Shown: in pieces, positions 29,115 to 39,601 of the stretch
How positions within the stretch are numbered: the stretch's first letter is position 1
Layout of the letters: every line of letters begins with the position of its first letter
From: Omphalotus guepiniiformis
Taxonomy: Eukaryota > Basidiomycota > Agaricomycetes > Agaricales > Omphalotaceae
DNA length: 64,000 nt
Direction: 5' to 3'
Assembly: GCA_028554645.1 (NCBI GenBank)
Contig: JAQOOI010000076.1
Span: forward strand, 62,001-126,000
Translations under genes and position numbers: made by a program
The notes under the pieces: model-generated
Told to the model about the DNA's origin: nothing
The model's input: the letters and a program-made list of their open reading frames with translations, nothing else
The model's database searches: none

Positions 29115-29772
29115 CCGCTTAGATGATGATGAAACTTTTGTTCACCCAGACAGTGATCAGGCCTTCAGTGTCTCTGAACTGCTTCACGCAAGCGTACAGT
29201 TGACACGGTATGTCAGTCTTATTCTTTATAATCATGTCATACTCATTGCTTTCCTTGTTTAGCTCACTGGCAGCTTGCACTGTACTCGATGTATGGCGGC
29301 TCACATGGCTGATCAGTGTGTTGCCCCAGAAGGCTTTAGCATGTCATTTAAATGCACCCTTTGTCAGAGAGGTTGACAGCTGTGCTCCTGGACATTGACC
29401 CCCAAACGAGCTCTCGAGATGTGTGACACTCTTTACAGTCTAGCGTGTCAAGGCTCTTGTAGTAAGTGCTTTATTCTCTTTACTTTCAATTCTCATAAGT
29501 CTTTGTTTAGATCTTGCAGTAGGTAGGTTGGTCGAGAAAATCTCATCCTACGAGAAACTTCGTTGCAATGTCACAGACCTTGCCACCAGCGCCAACATTC
29601 TTCGTGATTCTATTGTCCAAGACCAAAAGCGACTTTGCGCCTCTACCACCAACCTTTTCCTTATCTTCAACCTTCTTCAGCGCCACAATGATTCCTTCAA
29701 AGGTCGTCTCGACAAAGTGAAGTTGATTGGTGCTGGGCTCGGATGGGACATGTCAGCCATCAGCAAAGACAT

Positions 29773-30748
29773 TAATAGCAGCAAAATGAGCACTCTAAGA
29801 CGTAGGAACTTGTCTAGACTCAAAGGTTGCCTTGTAAAAGCGAGTGTAGTCTGGTGTTGGCAAAAATTCTGCATGCACAAAACTGACTAAAGTCAAGCTA
29901 GACTGTAGGAAAGACTAACTGAACTGAAAGATCACCGTCTAGACCCTTCGATGAGTACAAACAGACAGACACAGACAGACAGACACAGACAGACAGACAG
30001 ACAGACAGACAGTTCAAACACAACAGATGTTCAGATATTTAGCACCCTGTTAAAGCACTGCAATTCCTAATAGTCTGCCTCTACCAGCTTGAAGAACCGG
30101 GGCCTGACATTCACAATCAAGAGGCCTTCTGTGATTTAACTTTAACACTCTAGAAGATACATAAAGTTCTCCAATTTGGCGGGCAGTCGTAACCTGGGGT
30201 GCTCGACCCTATACATGACAGTATATGTACTCTACTGCTTGTAAGTATTTCATAAATATAAAGTGTTATGTCCAGTATAGCATCAATCTGCAGGTTCTAG
30301 GAGGTCGGCTAAGTTCGAACAAACCATTTTGATGGCTTGGCGATACCTCTAGCTTTGTCCTTTTGGCGTTATTCAGGCTCATGAGGCTATTACGCCTGTG
30401 TGTGTGTAGTTTCTTCCTTCCTAAGTCCCATGGATTACACAGATACTTGAATAGCGACTTCCAGACGAAGGGCTCTTTGCCAGGCAGGGTGAATCTGACC
30501 ATACTGTACAGTCTCGCAGCAGGTAGTTACTTTGTCGAAGGTCTAGAGGCATATCAGCCATAAGGTCTTGATCAGATGTATACTCGTACATCGTAGTCCT
30601 TTCACTTCGAGCCTTAACTATTCTTCTTCTATGTTTTAGCTAGCACTATGGAACATAGTCTAGCCTTTTATTCCTATCATATTCACAGTAGAAATCATTT
30701 AATTTCAGGCATTTCAGGTGTGTATGCATTTTCAGCGCAATATCTCCC
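29773..30748 (-). repeat. family III LTR with internal deletion
   Basis: Starts TAATAGCAG inside exon 6 of the gene-B relic and ends GCGCAATA, followed by purine tract and hairpin. Compared with the solo LTR, about 480 bases are missing at 30257 (CATAAATA joins TAAAGTGTTATG). It has an expanded CAGACAGA repeat at 29958-30012. Orientation as in element III (element on minus strand). Confidence 0.85.
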
Positions 30749-30775
30749 CCAAACCAAATCTAGACCGTTTCCGGT
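30749..30775 (-). promoter_or_regulatory. hairpin and polypurine tract of a truncated family III copy
   Basis: Minus strand: stem ACCG/CGGT with loop GAAA (30764-30775), then TTTGGTTTGGGGGAGA up to 30749. The loop differs from the usual GGGA but remains a GNRA tetraloop, which supports selection on RNA structure. Confidence 0.65.
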
Positions 30776-31339
30776 GATACGGCTGCAGAAATACCACTAC
30801 CATTTCCGGCCTCGCGGGATTGATCACTCCAGTACAAACCTACTAAGTACGCTGTATAGTCCTCAGTTCTGCGGTGTATTACACACATTCAACCATCAGT
30901 ATATGTGTACAAAAGTATACAAGACTGTAGAACGGCACTAAATAGGTCTTCTCAGTGTATGTATTACCTAAGTATGCACTCAAGTAAAGCATCGCGGCAC
31001 TTGTTCTAAGGTCCGACATGTATAACTTGATGGCTCCAATATTGTATAAACCAACGCGTAGGTAATGAAGTACTGCGGCACTACTCAGAGGGCCAGACTT
31101 AGAAACTGGGTAGCAGTAGCTCCGTGCGCTAGTCATATCTAATGACCACTGTTGAGCCACAGGAGAGTCTAGACGTACAATGTAACAAGAAGTACTTCCG
31201 ACGATGCAGAAGTAGAACATGTAAGGAGATACAGTGTTAGCAAACTACCACAATACTTTCTAAACGCGGCAAGATTATAACCCAATATAGGATACCCTGT
31301 TCCCACGTACTATACTTCATCCCTACTTTACGCTAATGT
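30776..31339. other. element-internal remnant without a gene
   Basis: Follows the purine tract of the LTR at 29773-30748, so it should be the 3' internal end of that element, but no gene B exon is recognisable. No coding, RNA or repeat signal was seen. Confidence 0.4.
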
Positions 31340-33135
31340 GCAAGAATTAGACTGAGAGGGAGTCTCAAGAAACAACCTCTAACTCAATTCTAGGGGGGTT
31401 TGTGGAGGTGTGGCTGGTGTTGGCAAAGGTTCCACACAGTCAAACTCAACAATTGAACTCAATACTGAGCTAGCAAGTGTCTGCAGTCCGCTCTGAACAG
31501 GGTATAAGTGATAGGGCAACTCAAAAACACAGTTTCAAGACAGAGGGCAACTAGTTTCTCAGCGGTTCTTGGGATGGTTCAGGGCAATAAGCAGAGTGGG
31601 CAACTCGATCCAATGGTCCAAACAGTGACAGTATCAATCAGAACAGCAGCAGCAACAGTTTCAGCAGGCAGAACAGCACAGACAGAACAGCAGAGACAGC
31701 AACAGTTTCAGTATCTCTCTCAAAGTTTGCCACAAGGGACTTTACAGAAGTTTGCACAACTGGTATATTTCTCTATAGCTGAACTCCTAAGAGCCAGGCA
31801 ATTTCCGTCTAGAAGAAGTTCTGCTTTGGTAGTGAGCCTAGGCAGTCCTAACTTAAGGACAAATATCTACAAGTAGGTAGCTCTTATATACAGGTCAGAA
31901 AATAAATATAGTAAATCTTGAAAATGTAAGGGAATCTGAGCAAAGTAAATAGAATAGATAACAGGAAGACTAATTGAGCAGGGATTGGTGTCTTTTTAGG
32001 TATTTTTGTAGGTATTTTCCAGTTAGATACTGTCATGTATAGGTATCTTGGATATAAAATTGTTATAAAAATTGCTTTGTCCATATAGTGGCTTGGCAAT
32101 CAAGTCCAGGGTATCTAACCAGGGTGTACAGCATGCAATATCAGTCCAGAATGGTGCCATATGACAACATCTTTTATGATTTTGAAATTTGCAACTCTTT
32201 TGATTTTCCTAACTGGGGGCTGCTGGTGAGGTTCCTAGCATATCCAGTGGTTATTTCTTCGTTTCAGAGGTCATCTAGACCCTACTCCGTTGTTACTATC
32301 ATCCACAAGCTGTACAGTAGCACATGTGTCTTATCTGGCCAGATCTTGCATCTGATTTGTCTCCAGGAGGTACTTCTCCTTTTAGCTGGTTCTAGCAACA
32401 AGCTATGGGCAGTATTATGTCCCAATAATTGTTTATTCTTCCCTATTTGGGTATCTGGGCTCAGGGTATCACTCAGTTAGATGTTACATTTCAGAGGGAT
32501 ACTCCAGAATCAACATCTAGCTCCATGGTAGGATAGCTTGAGTATCTAACTCCATTTTTCAGAAATGACTTAGAGGATTTTTCCTCTTCAGCCAACAGAC
32601 AAAGGTGGTTCACAGGTTGTAACACCATCCTAAGCATAGTACCAAATGTACAACATATTTCTCTGGTCCGAACAATACAAGATTGTCTGCACCCTCAGCA
32701 TTCAGTCTTTGCAGCCAACCTGAGTTTGCAAGACCAGCTGGAGTTAGATAGTCTAGTGGACTTAGATGTTTCTTAGATTGAATTGTAACTTCCCTCATTC
32801 CCTTGGATTACAATCAAACAACACTCATGAGAGTCTCTAGTTTTTAGAGGGTGGGTCTGACCAACTCAACTTTGCATGGAACATTGGTACTCCAATACAA
32901 AGTGAGAGGCAAAACTAGTATCTCTCTCCATAATCCCATTGGTTACAGTTGCTAAGTACCATATCATGTACTGTAGCTAACTCTACACTCAGGCTTGAGT
33001 AACTAAGTGTGTTCTCATGTTTCAACTAGCAGTCTGGGTGAACTCTAGTCCTCATTGTTCAGTTTCCAATGTTTGAACAACCAAAATCTTTCTCAATCTG
33101 CATGATTTTAAGCCTAGACCACTTTTAGTTGTGAC
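31340..33135 (-). repeat. degenerate family-I-like LTR, inverted
   Basis: Reads as a diverged reverse complement of 17206-19051. The CAG-rich stretch (31630-31720 against 18660-18750), the segment CCACAAGGGACTTTACAGAA (31730), and GTTCAGTTTCCAATG near its end (33059) all occur in mirrored order. It also carries the family I word (GTTAGATACT near 32022, AGTATCTAAC near 32541). The borders are approximate, and no adjoining purine tract was found, so it may be a solo LTR. Confidence 0.65.
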
Positions 33136-33139
33136 AACG

Positions 33140-33825
33140 CGGTGCACCATATGCATGATATCACTCATAACTGTCAAGTATTGCGACATTTGTTTGTACT
33201 ATATAAATAGAAATACTGGATATAAGAAATAGAATCTGGGCAAGGAAGGACAGGTTCCTGAGCCCCCCCCCTACTAGAGCTAATAGCATTTGTGTGTGGA
33301 AAAGCTTAAGTCCCTCCAAGTGATTGGAAGTTTTAAAAGCGTTAACTGTCACGTTTGTTTATAAGTCAGTGTGTCTGAGTGTTTACAAGCAGAATCGTCT
33401 GGTACCACAGAGCCTGTGTGTGTAGCGTGAATAAGAGTAGATCGTCTGGTCACTCGTTGAACTCATTGTCTGGCAGTTCTGAAATCCTCCTATAACCAAT
33501 TCCACTAAGTGAGAGGGTGTCTGGCATCTCCCAACAATCGTCTGGTTGTTGTATCGTTTGTAGTCACTGGTTGCGGTGATTTGTTAAGTTACGTGTTAGT
33601 TTGTGTGCATGGTGTATAGCATAGATTTACCTGTGCCGTGTCGGTTTTGACTGTTCCTCCAAGCTCCTCTTACAAAAACCTTACTCACTCCACAGGGTTT
33701 GTTAGTTCCCCAAACCCTATGAACTTAAAAGTCCTTATGTGTTGTGTGTGTGTTTTGAGTGCTTTGTAGATTCATTCGAGTCAGCTAGCACTACTTCTCA
33801 TTCATACCCCATACCAAGCACATCA
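33140..33825 (+). repeat. putative 5' LTR of a fourth gypsy family (left border uncertain)
   Basis: The right border is set by ...AAGCACATCA at 33825, followed by TC and the primer-binding site. A TATATAAAT at about 33200 could be its promoter. The left border cannot be fixed without a second copy. Confidence 0.45.
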
Positions 33826-33827
33826 TC

Positions 33828-33846
33828 TGGAGCCCACTGCGAGGGG
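33828..33846 (+). promoter_or_regulatory. primer-binding site, fourth gypsy family
   Basis: TGGAGCCCACTGCGAGGGG lies two bases after the LTR end. It is nearly identical to the site of element III (63195-63211). It begins TGG, as needed to pair with a tRNA ending in CCA. Confidence 0.65.
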
Positions 33847-33936
33847 TTTCTGATTAATAAACTAAGTGAAGTGTTTTAGGTTCCGTATGAGACAGAAGAG
33901 TTATAGTCACGGTTGTCTAACCAACAATCAGACAAA

Positions 33937-34490
33937 ATGTCTAGACAAAGTTCACGGCCTTCAACAGTAGAGAATACCAGAGAGTCGTTAGCCTGTGCAA
34001 AGGCAATCAAAAGAGTTAGTAGCTACAGGAATTCACACCCTGAAGTTGTTGCTCAACCCCGAGAATCAATTAACGTAGTTGACGCAGAAGATTCGAGTAT
34101 TAGACAGTCGCGGAACTTTGACAAAGAACTATCTGATTACAGAGAAGGTACTTCAACCCAGTTTCCTAGGCCAGACCCACTGTCGCATCGAAACTCAGTA
34201 GTCCCACCAACAATTGATAGACATTCTCATTTGGACGAGGAAATATCTGAAGTCCACACACTTCTATTTGATTTACATATTTCACTGAACTCTGCATCTA
34301 TTTTACCTATAATTCAAGAAAATATCATAAAAATGCCAGCTATGGATAAGATTCTGAGGAGAAGAGAACATGGAGCACCAGATTTGTGTCGTGATCATGA
34401 TGTAGATGACGTCAGAGACTATCTGGGAGAGATTGAGGATATTATCCAAGATTTCAAAATAGAGGAAGAAGCAGATAAGAAATCAGTTGC
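33937..34490 (+). pseudogene. truncated Gag of a fourth gypsy family
   Basis: The frame starts at ATG 33937 (MSRQSSRPSTVENTRESLA) and resembles the N-terminal extension of the Gags of elements I and III. Further on, APDLCRDHDVDDVRDYLGEI matches the capsid-like APIFDKKHPSELVAWLAEL of element I. At 34491 a family III LTR cuts the frame, so only about 185 codons remain and the zinc knuckle is lost. Unlike elements I and III, this copy does have an AUG where their extensions start. Confidence 0.7.
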
Positions 34491-36046
34491 TAATAGCAAG
34501 ATATTGAGCACTCTAAGACGTAAGAACTCGTCTAAAGTCAAAGGTTGCCTTGTAAAAGCGAGTGTAGTCTGGTGTTGGCAAAGATTCTGCACACAGAAAA
34601 CTGACTAAAGTCGAGCTAGACTGTAGGAAGGACTAACTGAACTGAAAGATCACCGTCTAGACCCTTCGACGAGTACAAACAGACAGACACAGACAGACAG
34701 ACACAGACAGACAGACACAGACAGACAGACAGACACAGACAGACAGACAGACAGACAGACAGTTCAAACACAACAGATGTTCAGATATTTAGCACTCTAT
34801 TAAAGCACTGCAATTCCTAATAGTCTGCCTCTACCAGCTCGAAGAACCGGGGCCTGACGTTCACAATCAAGAGGCCTTCTGCGATTTAACACTCTAGAAG
34901 ATACCTAAAGTTCTCCAATTTGGTGGGCAGTCATAACCTGGGGTGCTCGACCCTATACATGACAGTATGTGTACTCTACTTCTTGTAAGTATTTCAGAAA
35001 TAGATAGAAAACTGAGTGGAGTAAGTAAAAGGAACAGAGGGATAACATCGAGTATAAAATGGATATAAACAGAAACAATATGACTGAGTTGGGTTGGTAG
35101 GCACGTCTAGAGGGTAATTATGTGCAGTTCTTGGGTATATATGTGTAAGTATTATGTTTTAGTGATGTTTTTGGTACATCTAGACCCTTCTTGTCATGCG
35201 CTCGAGCCATTCTAAACGAACTACTCCTATGCATTTCGTTATTATTCATTTTTGTAACTGTTTTATAGTGTACTTATAGGGGCGCTGTAGTGACTATGAA
35301 ATGAACGAGAGAGATACTCAAATGAGCACAATCTAACTCAAATCAAAAATGATGTAGGGTGAGGTGTGACTGGCGTTGTCAGAGATTCCGCACAGTTAGA
35401 CGCAACAATTGAACTTCGAATCTGCAGGGTTACAGATGTCTTTATCTCAATCTGGGTGAAAAATGGCAGAGGGTTTTCCAGTCATTTATCCCGTTGGGCT
35501 TCCGTATATTCTCCTATTTCAATCTCTAGATCCCATAGCACCTCGTAGATATGCAAATATCCAGTGCTCGAAGGCCAATTCTGTCATTACTTTCACTAAC
35601 AAGTTGTTATACAGTCATTGAGACTGATCATTTTCATAGCTGTGACCATCTGGTATCCCGGAATGAAATTGTCGATCATATATTTCTGATCATAAAGCAT
35701 TATCTCCAGTATAGCATCAATCTGCAGGTTCTAGGAGGTCGGCTAAGTTCGAACAAACCATTTTGATGGTTTGGTGATATCTCTAGCTTTGTCCTTTTGG
35801 CGTTATTCAGGCTCATGAGGCTATTACACCTGTGTGTGTGTAGTTTCTTCCTTCCTAAGTCCCGTGGATTACACAGATACTTGAATAGCGACTTCCAGAC
35901 GAAGGGCTCTTTGCCAGGTAGGGTGGATCTGACCATACTGTACAGTCTCGCAGCAGGTAGTTACTTTGTTGAAGATCTAGAGGCATATCAGCCATAAGGT
36001 CTTGATGCATACGCGTGCATTGTTAGTCCTTTCACTTCGAGCCTTT
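34491..36046 (-). repeat. family III LTR, truncated, with a 180-bp insertion
   Basis: Starts TAATAGCAAG in the gag relic and follows the LTR at 49631 as far as CTTCGAGCCTTT (36046), lacking about the last 60-120 bases. The CAGACAGA repeat is longest here (34679-34762). At 35288-35467 it is interrupted by an inverted copy of the last 180 bases of the family I LTR. Confidence 0.85.
35288..35467 (-). repeat. inverted 180-bp end fragment of family I LTR
   Basis: The reverse complement of about 18872-19051, starting exactly at the LTR terminus (TAGTGACTATG) and inserted after GGGGCGCTG of a family III LTR. The inner border is blurred because both sequences read AGAGGG there. Confidence 0.8.
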
Positions 36047-36221
36047 CAGTGAGTATCAGTAAGTGTCAGTGACATTTTGCAGGTGTCAGTGAGTGTCAGT
36101 AACATTTCACAAGTGTTAGTGAGTGTCAGTGAGTATCAGTAAGTGTCAGTGAAATTTCACAGGTGTCAGTGAGGTCAGTGAGTGTCAGTGAGTATCAGTG
36201 ACAATTCGCAGGTCTCAGTGA
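36047..36221. repeat. tandem repeat, unit GTGAGTATCAGTAAGTGTCA-like
   Basis: About eight imperfect units built from CAGTGAGTATCAGTAAGTGT, some ending in GACATTT(T/C)(G/A)CA. It lies between the truncated family III LTR and the family II LTR remnant, and may be part of the latter. Confidence 0.75.
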
Positions 36222-36420
36222 GATCACAACTGTACTGACTAGCCTAGAACCTTGATACACATGTTGTACCGTAGGTAATAGAACATGCTTTATTACTCAA
36301 ATCACAACACATTTTGATTGACAAGGCGGGCACCTTTCAACCCTCTATACCCCTCACTGCAAATGCCTAAAATGATTAATCACCTGGCTTTTAATGCAGG
36401 TGCCGAAAATTGGCGCATCA
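36222..36420 (-). repeat. 3' LTR remnant of element II
   Basis: The minus-strand LTR starts TGATGCGCCA at 36420, directly after the purine tract. Only about 200 bases (perhaps 375 with the tandem repeat) remain before other repeats. Confidence 0.6.
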
Positions 36421-36456
36421 TCTCCCCCAAACTAAAATCTTGACCGTCCCCGGTCA
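36421..36456 (-). promoter_or_regulatory. terminal hairpin and polypurine tract, element II
   Basis: Minus strand: stem TGACCG/CGGTCA with loop GGGA (36441-36456), then TTTTAGTTTGGGGGAGA ending at 36421 beside the LTR. Confidence 0.78.
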
Positions 36457-36986
36457 ATTCTTCAGCCAATCTACTGACTTTATTTTATAGTACAGCAGTT
36501 GTTAAGAGTTCAATAAAATTTTCCTTCAACATTATTCATCCGGTCAATATTCCATTATTCAAACACCGGATCGAAAGCCGCTATGGCATGATCACGTGAC
36601 TTTTTGCTGAACTGCCGGAACTGAATACAAACAGCTTTGGCCTCACGAACTCAGAAGTGTGTTTTCCTAACTCGCTCATTTTAAAGTTTTTCTGGAATAT
36701 CGGCCCTCAACACGAGCTGTTTCCCATCATAGGTGAGTCATTATTACCTTATACGTTGTCATATCTTTTTATTCACATCTTTTTGCTTTTCATGCTCGTC
36801 ACTTTATTATATATGGGCTCAACTTCGTTTTTTCTTTCTTCATATGATTCCTATTCCTCCGACTCTCAGAATTTACAGAACGAGCAGGAACTTGGTGCTC
36901 TCCCTTCTGACCTTCATTTTACTGCTTTCAATCGTTCTATCCTTCTTCTTTGTTGGTTGTATTCTCTCCCTACTTTGTTTGCTCCA

Positions 36987-38907
36987 ATGGCTCCCAAGAA
37001 AGACGGCTCAGGTAACAAGAAGAAATGCGACTCTGGGCGAACGACTTCCGCAGGGACGTCTACTATAGCTCCTCGTAAGAAAGCCCCCCCCATCTTTTCA
37101 CCGGTTTCTCTTCCTCGCGTGCAGCACATTGCGCTCCAAGAGGCTATGGTTGCGATCCAGCGCCATGTCTCAGAGGTTTATATTCGCCTCTTCGAAAAAG
37201 ACGACAATCCTAGCTTCCGAGTTGCTCATCTAATCACGCCCTTGGATAACGCTTATACCGCCTGGGTAAGATTCATTATGTTTTATTCAAATCATTTCCT
37301 TACTAAGGTCTTTATTACTTTCTAGCACACATTCTATGAAGACTGGACTTCTGATGATGATTTTCCCTACTATGCAAGATGTTTTTGGTGGTCAATTTCT
37401 CGTCTAGCTTGGCGTCTACAAGATACCGGCCTTTCTGACTTCGAAACTCTCGAACCGATGGTAATTCCCAAGGCAATGCTTCGTGAGCTGAAAGCGCTCA
37501 AGTTCAAGGTTCGTTTTTTCTCATATCATTCTTTTTGTATCGTTACTTACAACTCTCTTTCAGCCTTTTCCTTTATCTCGTCAACTCCCTCCCGTTGAAT
37601 CCTATCGTTTTCAAAGCGAGAACTCCTTTGACTTCTCCTCTCTTCCGGAATTCAATGTCTCGGCACTTCCTGAACTTCCGTCCAAAGCCTCTCCAAAAAA
37701 ACTCAAAGAGTCGCCTCCCGTTGAAGAATCTTCTGACGACGATGACGATTTAGACGACAAAGAAGAGGAAGAGGACGAGTTGGAGTCTCCGCCAAAGAAA
37801 AAGGTGAAGCGTCTTCCTTCCCCAGCACTTCGGTCGCAGATTCAAACTCGGTCGACGACTTCGATTCCTACATCAACTCGTTCTGGTGCTTCACGCAGTT
37901 GAGGTCGTCCCAAAAAGGTCAAACCCGAGGTAGGTCTCTTTATCCAATCCTTTCATTACATTATGTTTACTAACTAATCCCATTTCTAGGAAACGGTTGA
38001 GGTTAGCGCTGGCGAAGACGACGAGGTAGTCAAAACTGTTACTGCCAACCCCTACGAAATTACATACACTACCAACGCAGTAAGTTCCATATTATATCTT
38101 TATTCTTTTTGTTTCTTAACTGTTTTCTTTAGCCAACCGGCAGCAAGAAATCCTTTATCAGAGATTCACGCCTCGCCACTTCCGCAGCTACGATCCCCTT
38201 CAATTTCGTTGATCCTACCGGCCTACGACACAAGTTCAAGGACCTCGTCACCGTCAATCGGTCTCTCCAAGGTTACAGCTTGAACCCCATCTGCGCTGGA
38301 TGCCTAGCCGGCAATCTCAGTCAGCCGTGTGTATGGCACGGAGAGGACAACAAATGTAGCGTCTGCGAGAAATGGAAACGACCTTGTTCCTTTCAATATT
38401 TGCTCCACGGTATCACGAAGGTGCGCGACCTTGCTTTCCAGGAAGGACGTCAACACCCTGCTGGTACGTAGTCCATTTTTAATCTTTTTCATTCTTTCTA
38501 ATTTCGTCTTATTAGCGATCAACACACACGTTTCGAATTTACTACAACTTCACGCTGAGTTCGACAACCTTGTTCGACAATCAAATCAAACTCGCGAGTC
38601 CGCTAAACATTTGAGTTCATTGATTCAAACCGAACAACAGCGTCTTCGCAAATCGTGTGTAGATGCTCGCAGCGTTCTTCGTTCTCTCGAGCCAGATGCG
38701 GAATTCTTAGCGAATAAAGGCCAGATGGAATTGTTAGCTGCGGCTCTTGGGTGGCAAGTCGACGACTTTCGGCTTCGTAGCGCAATCAGCACCAACGACC
38801 AAGGCGAACCGATAGCCGTAGACCCTGCGTTTTTAGACAAGGCTAGAGAAACTGCAAATCAAAGTGCAGGAGTTGGGGAATCGCAGGAGGTAAGTCCAGA
38901 AGCTTAG
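36987..38907 (+). pseudogene. antisense gene B of element II (one in-frame stop)
   Basis: Exons 36987-37265, 37326-37508, 37564-37929, 37990-38079, 38133-38463 and 38516-38907 join in phase (547 codons with the stop). A TGA at 37900-37902 interrupts exon 3 at about residue 267, just before GRPKKVK, an AT-hook-like basic motif; an arginine CGA there would be the simplest ancestor. Before it lies an acidic run (DDDDDLDDKEEEEDE) and PKKKVK, which looks like a nuclear localisation signal. The Cys cluster is at about 360-391, CX2CX8CX8CX2CX6C. The C-terminal helical region carries LLAAALGWQ. The rest is intact, so the loss is recent, or the stop could be a sequencing or allelic difference. Confidence 0.75.
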
Positions 38908-39396
38908 GCACTGGACTTACACTTTCTATTCATTCTATTCACCCCAGCTCCTTCTTTTGAACGTGTTTATCTCTGCTTTTCTTGACGGTCTTATTTCGTT
39001 GTAGGTCGCCACTTGTCGAAACGAACATTTTATACGAACATTATCTTTACCATACCGCTGTTTGTACCTAAGTTTAAGTTCTACCTCTTGCTTGTAGACA
39101 CTTAGGATACTAAAATATCATTGTCATTGTGCTCTCTTTTGCTTATTATGAGTGAATTCAAACCTTAAGATTCTAAGAAATTGAAGTTGCAGCTGACTTT
39201 CTGAAGTCCAGCTGGAATCCAAAATCAAAGATTGATGCTCAGCGCTTAAATTCCATATTAAGAAATGACCACAACATTCAATATTACATTCTTTTTACTT
39301 CGTTTTTCCTTCTATTCTTTTATGTTTCTTTTAATTTGAGGGACGATTATACACCGGATAATAATTATATTCATAATTTTTCCGCAACTTGTCACC

Positions 39397-39434
39397 CTCT
39401 CCCCCAAACCAAAAATTTCAGCGCCCCCGCTGAA
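39397..39434 (-). promoter_or_regulatory. central hairpin plus polypurine tract, element II
   Basis: Minus strand: stem TTCAGCG/CGCTGAA with loop GGGG (39417-39434), then TTTTTGGTTTGGGGGAGAG. It lies between genes B and A as in elements I and III, about 90 bases before gene A's TATA box. The 450 bases before it (38908-39396) hold no gene. Confidence 0.65.
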
Positions 39435-39521
39435 CATTATACCCCTAAGAGAATTTGAAGACGATTTTTCGACCTCAAAAATTTTCAGCCAGGTACAATA
39501 CATTTTTCAGCTATAAAAAGA

Positions 39522-39529
39522 ACAAATGT
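39522..39529 (+). promoter_or_regulatory. TATA box of gene A, element II
   Basis: TATAAAAA lies about 80 bases upstream of ATG 39602. Confidence 0.6.
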
Positions 39530-39601
39530 AAGGATTATAAATTGCATCAAACCAACATTCATTTGTTCTATAACTCGTTATCACAAGCTCTTACTTTCTC
39601 A

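Larger units (their letters stand above)
23989..29772 (+). pseudogene. gene B relic of a family III element, interrupted three times
   Basis: Pieces align with the exons of gene B at 51618-53538: exon 1 from ATG 23983-23989 (a stop follows within a few codons) to about 24210, exon 2 at 24263-24439, exon 3 near 24500-24625, exon 4 near 24680-24947, exon 5 near 29263-29463 and exon 6 from about 29516. Splice signals are still recognisable. Exon 4 is broken by the foldback element (24943-27650) and the solo LTR (27662-29114). Exon 6 is cut by another LTR at 29773. The Cys cluster can be traced (CTRCMAAHMADQC, then CTLC) but a stop follows in exon 5. Like its relatives it lies just after a 3' LTR and purine tract, so it marks a lost element III copy on the minus strand. 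Confidence 0.75.

Noticed and set aside
29955..30012. CAGACAGA array considered as a CRISPR or telomere-like repeat
   Set aside because: Simple microsatellite in an LTR, without spacers and in a eukaryote.
35797..35997. 66-codon frame MALFRLMRLL... repeated in LTR copies (also 30363)
   Set aside because: Antisense mirror of the 78-codon LTR frame; truncated variants elsewhere and no homology.
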